Shown one piece after another: positions 16,861-26,100 of a DNA stretch of 64,000 nt. A program made the position numbers and the translations under genes. The notes beneath the pieces are model-generated. The model saw nothing but the letters and a program-made list of their open reading frames with translations, made no database searches and was not told the origin of the DNA. The stretch covers positions 372,001 through 436,000 of the forward strand of contig JAEBDY010000007.1 in assembly GCA_049997955.1 (NCBI GenBank), given 5' to 3'. Source of the stretch: Umezawaea sp049997955. GTDB taxonomy: Bacteria; Actinomycetota; Actinomycetes; Mycobacteriales; Pseudonocardiaceae. Position 1 is the first letter of the stretch; each line of letters opens with the position of its first letter.

Positions 16861-16914
16861 GGGCCTGCCCGGCGTGGATAGTCTCGAATTCGACTATCCG
16901 CACCGGGCAGGCCC
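16861..16914. repeat. 54-bp near-perfect palindrome upstream of the GT1-like gene
   Basis: Arms GGGCCTGCCCGG / CCGGGCAGGCCC (12 bp) and GGATAGTC / GACTATCC (8 bp) surround the palindromic centre TCGAATTCGA. Only a 3-base internal mismatch (16873-16875 against 16900-16902) interrupts the symmetry. It sits between the TTAGGGGT motif and the GGAG ribosome site. It could be an operator, or a leader hairpin or attenuator; it is not followed by a T tract. Confidence 0.7.
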
Positions 16915-16939
16915 GGTTCCTTTTCTGGAGTGAATTCCA

Positions 16940-17842
16940 ATGCGCGTACTACTGGCTGCTTCGTCGTCGCCCGCGCGATTGCACAACCTGGTGCCCCTGG
17001 CGTGGGCGCTGCGGACCGCGGGTCATGACGTGAAGATCGCCGGACGGTCGTCGTTCATCGACGAGGTCCTCCGCACCGGCTGCGTCGCCGTCGACCTCGA
17101 AGACGGCGACGAGACCAGGCTCGCCGAGTCCGCGGCGCTGGTCGAGTTCGCCGAGCTGTGGCGGCCGGAAGTGGTCGTCTCCGACGCGCGGGCGCAGGCG
17201 GGAACGGTGGCCGCCCGTGCCGTCGATGCCGTCGCGGTCCGGTTGCTGGGAGCGCTGGACGAGCCGGACGCCGGAACCGCCGACACGACGTTCGACACCG
17301 TGCCGCCGTCTCTGCGGGACGCGGGCACGGGAGCCCGCACTGTCCGGCACGTGCCCTACTTCGGCCCTGTCGTGGTGCCGAACTGGTTGCGCCGCAAGAC
17401 GAGGCGCAGCCGGGTTCTGCTCTCGCTCACCGACGCGACGCTGTTCGAGCCGGTGTTCGCCGCCGTCGCCGGGCTGGACGTCGAGGTCCTGTGCGCGACC
17501 GATCCCGACCGGGTGCCTGCCGGGATCGCCGTGCCGGCAGGCGTGCGGTTCGTCGATTCCGCACCGCCTGCCGCGCTGCTGCCGACGTGCGCCGCGGTCG
17601 TCCACGACGGCGACGCCGCCCTCGCGCTCGCGGCGGCGACGCACGGCCTGCCGCAGCTCTCCTTGACCGAATCGGCGATCGCCGCGCGCATCGCCACGGC
17701 CGGTGCCGGCCACGTGGGATCCGCCGAGCGGATCCCGGAACTGACCGCGGACGACGCGCTTCGCGGTGCCGCGAACGCGCTGCGGGACGAGATCGCCGCC
17801 CTGCCCGCGCCGCGCGCGATGGCGGCCGAACTGACCCGCTGA
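16940..17842 (+). CDS. Short, degenerate GT1-like (EryCIII/DesVII-type) glycosyltransferase homologue
   Basis: 300-residue protein resembling macrolide glycosyltransferases. It has the N-terminal MRVLLAASSS..HNLVPLAWALRTAGHDV, a central WRPEVVVSDA and a C-terminal LPTCAAVVHDGD..LAAATHGLPQLSL. Family members are usually about 400 residues, so roughly 100 are missing. The nucleotide-sugar motif, normally HHGGAGT, reads HDGDAAL here, so the donor site is probably damaged. It may be a non-catalytic helper, a transferase with altered donor, or a decaying gene. The intact reading frame, ribosome site (CTGGAG) and private TTAGGGGT-dyad promoter argue that it is still expressed. It lies just upstream of PKS-B. 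Confidence 0.7.
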   Translation: MRVLLAASSSPARLHNLVPLAWALRTAGHDVKIAGRSSFIDEVLRTGCVAVDLEDGDETRLAESAALVEFAELWRPEVVVSDARAQAGTVAARAVDAVAVRLLGALDEPDAGTADTTFDTVPPSLRDAGTGARTVRHVPYFGPVVVPNWLRRKTRRSRVLLSLTDATLFEPVFAAVAGLDVEVLCATDPDRVPAGIAVPAGVRFVDSAPPAALLPTCAAVVHDGDAALALAAATHGLPQLSLTESAIAARIATAGAGHVGSAERIPELTADDALRGAANALRDEIAALPAPRAMAAELTR

Positions 17843-17865
17843 ATTGAGGGGCCACCCCGGCCCCA

Positions 17866-17873
17866 TTAGGGGT
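17866..17873 (+). promoter_or_regulatory. TTAGGGGT motif upstream of PKS-B
   Basis: Exact octamer followed by GGGGTGG, 134 bp before the PKS-B start and in the same orientation. A weaker TTAGGT lies at 17935-17940. Confidence 0.5.
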
Positions 17874-18006
17874 GGGGTGGTGGACAAGACCTCGGTAGCG
17901 TTTTCGACGTGGCACCTTCCACCCCTTTTCGCGGTTAGGTGGTCGATTACGTGAGTACCGTTTCTTCTGTTATTTCCCGGCCGAACGCCGGAATGGGGGC
18001 AGTGGC

Positions 18007-21000
18007 GTGAGCGCCGAGAATGAGCGGAAACTGCTCGACTACCTGAAGCGCGCGACCACCGATCTGCGCGAGGCCAAGCGGGCCCTGCACGAGGGCCGGC
18101 AGCGCGACGCCGAGCCGATCGCGATCGTCGGCATGGACTGCCGCTACCCCGGATGGGTCTCCTCCCCGGAGGACCTCTGGGAACTGGTCGACAACGGCAC
18201 CGACGCGATCAGCGCGTTCCCGACCGACCGCGGCTGGCCGCTGGACCGGCTCTACGACCCGGCCGGGGAGCGCGTCGGCACCACGAACACGCGCGAAGCC
18301 GGTTTCCTCCACGCCGCCGCGGAGTTCGACCCGGAGTTCTTCGGGATCTCGCCGAGGGAAGCGCTCACGATGGACGCCCAGCAGCGGCTGCTGCTCGAGA
18401 CGTCCTGGACCGCGCTGGAGCGCGCGGGCATCGTGCCGGAGACCCTGCGCGGCAGCAGCACCGGTGTGTTCGTCGGGGTGATGTACCACGACTACCCCGG
18501 CCACGCCGCCGCGGGCAGCGTCGTCTCCGGTCGGGTCGCCTACGCGCTCGGGCTGGAAGGCCCGGCGGTCTCGGTGGACACCGCGTGCTCGTCCTCGCTG
18601 GTCGCCCTGCACTGGGCCGCGCAGGCGCTGCGCCGCGGCGACTGCTCGCTGGCCCTCGTCGGTGGCGTCACGGTGATGGCGACGCCCGAGACGTTCGTCT
18701 ACTTCAGCGAGCAGCGCGGCCTCTCGGACGACGGCCGCTGCAAGGCCTTCGCCGCCGGTGCCGACGGCACCGGCTGGGGCGAGGGCGTCGGCGTGCTCGT
18801 CGTCGAGCGCCTGTCCGACGCCCGGCGCCTCGGCCACGACGTCCTCGCGGTCGTGCGCGGCAGCGCGGTGAACTCCGACGGCGCCTCCAGTGGTCTGACC
18901 GTCCCCAACGGACCGGCGCAGCAGCGGGTGATCCGGCAGGCGCTCGCCGACGCTGGACTGTCCGAAAAGGACGTCGACCTGGTCGAGGGCCACGGCACCG
19001 GCACGAAGCTGGGTGACCCGATCGAGGCGCAGGCGCTGCTGGCGACCTACGGTCAGCACCGCGAGACGCCGCTGTGGCTCGGCTCGCTCAAGTCCAACAT
19101 CGGGCACACGCAGGCGGCCGCCGGTGTCGGCGGCGTGATCAAGGTCGTGCAGGCCATCCGGCACGGCGTGCTGCCGAAGACCCTGCACGTGGACGCCCCG
19201 TCGCCGCACGTCGACTGGTCGGCGGGGGCGGTCGAACTGCTCACCGAGGCCCGTGAGTGGCCCGCGGTGGCGCGGCCCCGCCGGGGCGCGGTGTCGTCGT
19301 TCGGCATCAGCGGCACCAACGCCCACGTGATCATCGAGCAGGCGGCCCCCGCTCCCGAGGAGCCGGACTGCCGTGTCGAACTCCCCGTGGTCGCGTGGCC
19401 GGTTTCGGCGGATTCCGCGGCTGCCGTCGCGGCTCAGGCCCAGCGGCTCGTCGACCGCTTCGAGGCGGGGAACTGCCTGGAGGACATCGGTTTCTCCCTG
19501 GCCACCACCCGCTCGGCGCTGGACCACCGCGCCGTCGTCGTCGGCTCCGGGAACGCCGAGGTGCTCACCGGGCTGCTCGCGCTCGCCGAGGGCGAGGACG
19601 CGCCGAACGTGGTCCGCGGCCGCCGGGGCACCGGTCGAACGGCCTTCCTGTTCACCGGCCAGGGCGCCCAGCGTGCCGGGATGGGCGCGGTCCTCTCCGC
19701 GAAGTACCCGGTGTTCGCCGAGGCCCTCAAGGTCGTGTGCGACGGGCTCGACCTCGACCGGACGGCACTGGCCGACGCCGAAGCGCTGGCGCGGACCGGG
19801 GTCACGCAGCCCGCGCTGTTCGCGTTCGAGGTCGCGCTGTACCGGCTGCTCGAGTCGTGGGGCGTCCGGCCCGACCACCTTCTGGGCCACTCGATCGGCG
19901 AGTTGGCCGCGGCCCACGTCGCGGGCGTCCTCTCGCTCGACGACGCCTGCACGCTCGTCACCGCCCGCGCCCGGCTCATGCAGGCGCTGCCGGAGGGCGG
20001 TGCGATGGTCGCGATCCAGGCCACCGAGGCCGAACTCACCCCGTTGCTGACGGCCGGGGTGAGCATCGCGGCGATCAACGGCCCCGACTCGGTCGTGGTC
20101 TCGGGCACCGAGGACGCCGTCGCCGCCGTCGTCGCGCGCTTCGAGGGGCGCAGAACGTCGAAGCTGCGTGTCTCGCACGCCTTCCACTCGCCGCTGATGG
20201 AGCCGATGCTGGCCGAGTTCGCCGCCGTGGCCGGGAAGCTCACCTACGCCAGGCCCGAAATCCCGATCACCTCCACGGTGTCCGCCGACGCCGACCTCGC
20301 CACGCCGGAGTACTGGGTGGACCAGGTCCGCGCCACCGTCCGGTTCGACGACGGCGTGCGCTCCCTCGTCGGCGAAGGCGTTCGGACGTTCGTCGAGATC
20401 GGCCCGGTGGCGGTGCTCACGACGGCCGCGAGCACCGCGCTCGACGATGAGTCGCTCCTCTTCGTCCCGGCCGTGCGCCAGGACCGCGACGAGGCCCACT
20501 CCGTCGTCACCGCGGTCGCGAGCCTGCACGCCCGAGGGGTTCCCGTCGACTGGCGGGCGTTCTACCCCGGGGCCCGCCGCGTCGAGCTGCCGACCTACGC
20601 CTTCCGCCGCACTCGCTACTGGCAGGCCACCACCACCGCGACCGGCGACGCCGGGGACCACGGCCAGCAGGCCGCCGCGCACCCGATGCTCAGCGCCGTC
20701 GTCCGGGTGCCGGGGGTGGACGCGGTGGTGCTCACCGGACGGCTGTCCGCGGCCACCGTGCCGTGGGTCGCTGACCACGTGGTGCTCGGTGCGGTCCTGC
20801 TGCCCGGGACGGCGTTCGTCGAGCTGGCGCGCCGCGCCGCCGACGAGGTCGGCTACGCCGGGATCGAGGAACTGACGCTGCAGGCCCCGCTCACCCTCGC
20901 CGAGGGCGCGGGCGCGGCGATCCAGGTTTCCGTCGAAGCCGAGGAGGACGGCCGCAGGCGGGTGACCATCCACTCGCGCCCCGACGGTGAGGACGGCTGG

Positions 21001-23193
21001 ATCCGCCACGCCGACGGGTTCGTGACGGCCGAGGCGGAAGGGCCCTCGTTCGACCTCGCCGAGTGGCCGCCCGCGGGTGCTGTCGAGGTCGCGCTCGCCG
21101 ACCCCTACGCCCAGCTCGCCGACGCGGGCTACCATTACGGCCCGGCGTTCCAGGGCCTGCGCGCGATGTGGCGGCGCGGTGACGAGGTGTACGCCGAGAT
21201 CACCCTCCCCGACGGCGCCGACGCCCGCGACTACGGCCTGCACCCGGCACTGCTCGACGCCGCGATGCACGCCCAACTGCTCGGTCCGGCCCCGCAGGAC
21301 GGCGAGGCCGGACCGATGCTCCCCTTCTCCTTCAGCGGCACGACCTTGCACGCCGCCGGGGCGGGCGCGCTGCGCGTCCACGTGTCGCCGACCGGCCGGG
21401 ACACCATCGCGCTGCTGGTCGCCGACGCCACCGGAGCACCGGTGCTGTCCGTGGCATCGCTGGCCGCGCGCCCGATCTCGCTCGGCAGGCTGGCGCCGAA
21501 CTCGCTGTTCCGCGTCGCCTGGGAGCCCGCGTCGGGCGCCGGGCACACCGGCGCCACGAAGGTCTTGGAAGTGAGGAAGCCGGACGGCCGGGTTCCGGAG
21601 CAGGCCCGCGCGGTCACCTTGGCGGTGCTCGCCGCGATCCGGGAATCGGACCCCGGAACCCGCCTGGCCGTGGTCACGCGCGGCGCGGTGTCGGTGCACG
21701 GCGAGGACGTCGACCCGGCCATCGCCCCGGTGTGGGGCCTGGTGCGGGCGGCCGAGGCCGAGAACCCCGGCCGGTTCGTGCTCGTCGACGGTGATGACGT
21801 CGAAGCCGCGCTGGCCTGCGGCGAACCCGAGGTGGCCGTCCGCGACGGCGAGGTCGTGGTGCCGCGCCTGGTCGCGGCAACGCCGCGGTCCGGTGCGCTG
21901 GGCTGGAAGCCCGAGGGCACGGTCCTGATCACCGGCGGCACGGGCGGGCTCGGCGCCGTCGTCGCGAGGCACCTGGTGGCGAACCACGGTGTCCGACGCC
22001 TGCTGCTCACCAGCCGCAGGGGCGCCGACGCTCCCGGCGCGGCCGATCTGCGGGACGAACTCACGGAGCTGGGCGCCGAGGTCACCATCTCCGCCTGCGA
22101 CGTCACCGACCGCGCGGCGGTGCGGGCGCTGGTGGACGGGGTCGAGCTGACCGCGGTCCTGCACGCCGCGGGCGTCCCGTCCGCCGGTCGCGTCGAGAAC
22201 CTCACCGCCGACGAGCTCGACCGCGTCTTCGCCCCGAAGGTCGACGGCGCCTGGCACCTCCACGAGCTCACCAAGGACCTCGACGCGTTCATCCTGTTCT
22301 CCTCCGCCGCGAGCACCGTCCTCGCGGCGGGACAGGCGGGGTACGCCGCCGCCAACGCCTTCCTCGACGAACTGGCCCACCACCGCCACGCCCAGGGACT
22401 CCCGGCGACGGCGCTGGACTGGGGCGCCTGGGCCGAGGACGGCGGCATGGCCGGAGAACTGGAGGAGGCCGACCTCCGTCGCCTGCGCAGGCTCGGCACC
22501 CCGCCGATGGCGACCGTCGACGCCCTCGCCCTGCTCGACAGCTGCCTCGTCGCCGACGACGCCGTGCTCGCCCCGGTGAAGCTCGACTTCCCGGCCCTGC
22601 GCGCCCGCGGCGACACCCTCTCGCCGATCCTGCGCGGGCTGGTCAAGCCCGCGACCCCGCGCCGAACGGCCTCGAAGAGCGACGGCGCCGTGGCGGCCCG
22701 GCTGGCCTCGCTGCCGGAGTCCGAACGTGAGGCGTACCTCTTGGAGGTCGTGTCCGGCCAGGTAGCGGTGGTGCTGGGGCTCGCTTCGGCGACGTCCGTC
22801 GACTCCGGGCGGGCCTTCCAGGAGATGGGTTTCGACTCCCTGACCTCGGTGGAGCTGCGCAACCAGCTCGGCGCGCTGACCGGCCTGAAGCTGACCGCGA
22901 CCATCGTGTTCGACCACCCGACGCCCGTCGCGCTCGCCAGGCGGCTGGACGCGCTGCTCGGCCAGGGGCGCGGTCCCGCCGAGCCGCTGCTCACCGAGAT
23001 CGACCGCCTGGAGGCGCTGCTCGCGGGCGCCGGGTCGCTCAACGGTTCCACCGTGAAGGTCGCCGCCCGGCTCGACGCGCTGGTCCGCAAGTGGGCCGTC
23101 GCGAACACCGGCGGCACCGAGGCCGCGCACCTGGACGAAGCCACCGACGACGAGCTCTTTGCCGTGCTGGACGACGAATTGGGCATGCGATGA
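18007..23193 (+). CDS. PKS-B: single-module type I polyketide synthase (KS-AT-DH-KR-ACP)
   Basis: 1728-residue extension module. An N-terminal coiled-coil docking segment (about 1-35) precedes the KS (C194 in DTACSSS, H329 in VEGHGTGTKLG). The AT has S629 in GHSIG and HAFH at 724-727, so malonyl-CoA is predicted. The DH has H924 (HVVLGAVLLP) and D1084. The KR has a GGTGGLG cofactor motif near 1310 and Y1446, but VPSAG replaces the LDD signature and there is no A-type Trp, so its stereotype is unclear. The ACP serine is S1611, and a C-terminal docking region (1650-1728) ends in DELFAVLDDELG. An N-terminal docking segment and a normal KS mean it accepts a chain from another protein, so it is not a loading module. 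Start GTG 18007 follows GGGGGCAGTGGC. Confidence 0.95.
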   Translation: MSAENERKLLDYLKRATTDLREAKRALHEGRQRDAEPIAIVGMDCRYPGWVSSPEDLWELVDNGTDAISAFPTDRGWPLDRLYDPAGERVGTTNTREAGFLHAAAEFDPEFFGISPREALTMDAQQRLLLETSWTALERAGIVPETLRGSSTGVFVGVMYHDYPGHAAAGSVVSGRVAYALGLEGPAVSVDTACSSSLVALHWAAQALRRGDCSLALVGGVTVMATPETFVYFSEQRGLSDDGRCKAFAAGADGTGWGEGVGVLVVERLSDARRLGHDVLAVVRGSAVNSDGASSGLTVPNGPAQQRVIRQALADAGLSEKDVDLVEGHGTGTKLGDPIEAQALLATYGQHRETPLWLGSLKSNIGHTQAAAGVGGVIKVVQAIRHGVLPKTLHVDAPSPHVDWSAGAVELLTEAREWPAVARPRRGAVSSFGISGTNAHVIIEQAAPAPEEPDCRVELPVVAWPVSADSAAAVAAQAQRLVDRFEAGNCLEDIGFSLATTRSALDHRAVVVGSGNAEVLTGLLALAEGEDAPNVVRGRRGTGRTAFLFTGQGAQRAGMGAVLSAKYPVFAEALKVVCDGLDLDRTALADAEALARTGVTQPALFAFEVALYRLLESWGVRPDHLLGHSIGELAAAHVAGVLSLDDACTLVTARARLMQALPEGGAMVAIQATEAELTPLLTAGVSIAAINGPDSVVVSGTEDAVAAVVARFEGRRTSKLRVSHAFHSPLMEPMLAEFAAVAGKLTYARPEIPITSTVSADADLATPEYWVDQVRATVRFDDGVRSLVGEGVRTFVEIGPVAVLTTAASTALDDESLLFVPAVRQDRDEAHSVVTAVASLHARGVPVDWRAFYPGARRVELPTYAFRRTRYWQATTTATGDAGDHGQQAAAHPMLSAVVRVPGVDAVVLTGRLSAATVPWVADHVVLGAVLLPGTAFVELARRAADEVGYAGIEELTLQAPLTLAEGAGAAIQVSVEAEEDGRRRVTIHSRPDGEDGWIRHADGFVTAEAEGPSFDLAEWPPAGAVEVALADPYAQLADAGYHYGPAFQGLRAMWRRGDEVYAEITLPDGADARDYGLHPALLDAAMHAQLLGPAPQDGEAGPMLPFSFSGTTLHAAGAGALRVHVSPTGRDTIALLVADATGAPVLSVASLAARPISLGRLAPNSLFRVAWEPASGAGHTGATKVLEVRKPDGRVPEQARAVTLAVLAAIRESDPGTRLAVVTRGAVSVHGEDVDPAIAPVWGLVRAAEAENPGRFVLVDGDDVEAALACGEPEVAVRDGEVVVPRLVAATPRSGALGWKPEGTVLITGGTGGLGAVVARHLVANHGVRRLLLTSRRGADAPGAADLRDELTELGAEVTISACDVTDRAAVRALVDGVELTAVLHAAGVPSAGRVENLTADELDRVFAPKVDGAWHLHELTKDLDAFILFSSAASTVLAAGQAGYAAANAFLDELAHHRHAQGLPATALDWGAWAEDGGMAGELEEADLRRLRRLGTPPMATVDALALLDSCLVADDAVLAPVKLDFPALRARGDTLSPILRGLVKPATPRRTASKSDGAVAARLASLPESEREAYLLEVVSGQVAVVLGLASATSVDSGRAFQEMGFDSLTSVELRNQLGALTGLKLTATIVFDHPTPVALARRLDALLGQGRGPAEPLLTEIDRLEALLAGAGSLNGSTVKVAARLDALVRKWAVANTGGTEAAHLDEATDDELFAVLDDELGMR

Positions 23194-26100
23194 ACGGGAA
23201 AGCCATGGGGAACGAGGACAAGCTCCGCGACTACCTGAAGCGCGCGGCGGCCGACCTGCAGGCGGCGCGGCGTCGAGTGCAGGAGTTGGAGGCCAGGAAC
23301 GCCGAACCCATCGCGATCATCGGGATGGGCTGTCGCTACCCCGGTGGCGTCCGCACACCGGACGACCTGTGGACGATGGTCGACGAGGGTCGCGACGTGA
23401 TCGGGGAGTTCCCCGCCGACCGCGGCTGGGACCTCGAGGGCATCTACGACCCGACGCCAGATCGGCCCGGCAAGACCTACACGCGCCACGGCGGGTTCCT
23501 CTACGGGGCACCGGACTTCGACGCCGAGTTCTTCGGCATCAGCCCTCGCGACGCCCGCCGTGCCGACCCGCAGCAGCGCATCCTGCTCGAGGCCTCGTGG
23601 GAGGCGTTCGAGAGCGCCGGGCTCGACCCGCAGTCGCTCAAGGGCAGCCCGACCGGCGTCTACGCCGGGGTGATGTACCACGACTACAGCGGGGGCAGCC
23701 CCGACGGCAGCCTGGTATCCGGACAGGTCTCCTACACCCTCGGGCTCGAAGGCCCGTCGGTGTCGGTGGACACCGCTTGTTCGTCGTCGCTGGTCGCGCT
23801 GCACATGGCCGCGCAGGCCCTGCGTGACGGAGACTGCACGCTCGCGCTGGCGGGCGGCGTCGCGGTGATGGGCACCCCGGAGATGTTCATCGACTTCAGC
23901 GGGCGTCGCGGGCTCGCTGCCGACGGCCGCAGCAAGTCCTTCTCGGACGACGCCGACGGCACGTCGTGGGCCGAGGGCGTCGGCGTCCTGGTGCTGGAGC
24001 GGCTTTCCGACGCGCGCCGCAACGGACATCGCGTCCTCGCGCTGCTCCGCGGCACCGCGGTCAACCAGGACGGCGCCAGCAACGGCTTCTCCGCGCCCAA
24101 CGGCCCGTCGCAGGTCCGGGTGATCGAGGCCGCGCTGGTCGACGCCGGGCTGTCGCGGTCCGATGTGGACGTCGTGGAGGCCCATGGCACCGGCACCGCG
24201 CTCGGCGACCCGATCGAGGCGCAGTCGCTGCTGGAGACCTACGGGCAGCGCACCACGGGCGAGCCGCTGCTGCTCGGCTCGATCAAGTCCAACATGGGGC
24301 ACCCGCAGGCCGCGGCCGGGGTCGCGGGCGTGATCAAGATGGTGCAGGCGCTGCGACACGGCCGGGTGCCGCGCACGCTGCACGTCGGCACACCGTCGAC
24401 GCACGTCGACTGGACGGCGGGCGCGGTCGAACTGGTCACCGAGCCGCGCGACTGGCCGGAGGTGGCCCGTCCGCGCCGCGCCGCGGTGTCGTCGTTCGGG
24501 GTCAGCGGCACCAACGCGCACATCATCCTGGAACAGGCGCCGGGGGACGACGTTGCCGAGAGCCCTGTGGTCGCGGTCGGCCCGCTGGTGCTGTCGGCGA
24601 AGACCCCGGCCGCGCTGGCCGAGGCCGCTGTCCGGTTGGCGTCCCACGTGCGGACCTCCGGCGACGCGCTCGCCGACGTCGCGCACACCCTCGTCACCGG
24701 GCGCGCGAAGCTCGACCACCGGGCCGTCGTGCTCGCGGCGGACCGCGCGCAGGCCGTCGAGGCGCTGAGCGCGCTGGCGGTGGGCGGCTTGCGGACCGAC
24801 GTCGTCACCGGCACCGCCGACGTCCGCGGCAAGACCGTGTTCGTCTTCCCAGGGCAGGGTTCCCAGTGGACGGGCATGGCCACCGAGCTGCTGGACCAGT
24901 CGCAGGCGTTCGCCGAGCGGATGGCCGAGTGCGACGCCGCGCTGCGGGAGTTCACCGAGTGGTCGGTGCTCGCCGTGCTGCGCGGTGAACCCGGCACCCC
25001 GCCCGCCGACCGGGTGGACGTCGTCCAGCCGGTGCTGTGGGCGGTGATGGTCTCGCTGGCCGCGCAGTGGCGGGCGCTCGGTGTCGAGCCGGACATGGTG
25101 ATCGGCCACTCGCAGGGCGAGATCGCCGCCGCGACCGTGTCGGGCGCACTGTCCGTCCAGGACGGTGCGCGGGTGGTCGCGTTGCGCAGCAAAGCGATCG
25201 GGGACGTGCTCGGCGGCCGCGGCGGCGGGATGCTCGCCGCGGGGGTCTCCGCCGCCGACCTGCGGTCCCGGCTCGACGCCTGGGACGGCCGGATCTCGCT
25301 GGCCGCCGACAACGGCGCCACCTCGGCCGTGCTGTCGGGTGACGGTGACGCGCTCGACCAGTTGCGCGACCAGCTCGTCGCCGAGGGCTTCCGCGCCAAG
25401 CGCGTGCCGGTGGACTACGCGTCGCACTCCGCGCACGTCGAGCACCTCTCCGACCGCCTGCTGGTCGACCTCGGCCCGATCGCACCTCGTCGGGGTGACA
25501 TCGCCATGACGTCCACGGTGACCGAGGAGCCGGTCGGCGAGGCCACGGTCGGCGCGGGCTACTGGTTCGCCAACCTGCGCACCACCGTCCGGTTCGCGCC
25601 GGTCGTGGCGAAGCTCGCCGCAGCGGGCTACACGCGGTTCGTCGAGGTGAGCCCGCACCCGGTACTGGCCATGAGCATCCAGGAGACCCTGGACGACGTC
25701 GGGCGCACCGGCACCGTCGTGGGCACCCTGCGCCGCGACGAGGGCGGGCTGACCCGGTTCACCACCTCGCTCGCCGAGCTGTACGTCCGCGGTGGCGCGG
25801 CGGACTGGACTTCGCTGGTTCCCAGCGCGCGGACGGTCGACCTGCCGACGTACCCGTTCCAGCACCAGCGCTTCTGGCTCGACGAGGAAGCCGCGGCACC
25901 AGCCGCGCCCGCGTCGGTGGCCGACCAGGAGTTCTGGCAGGACGTCACGACCGGTGACGTCGACGCGCTCGCCGCCCGGCTCGGCGTCGAGCCCGCCCCG
26001 CTCGCGGAACTCGTCCCGGCGCTCGCCTCGTGGCACGCCAACCGCACCGCCAAGTCCACTGTGGACTCATGGCGCTATCGCGTCTCGTGGGCACCGCTGG

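Noticed and set aside
17947..23130. 1727-codon - strand open frame opposite PKS-B
   Set aside because: Same antisense effect; no domain signatures and it mirrors the codon phase of the PKS gene.
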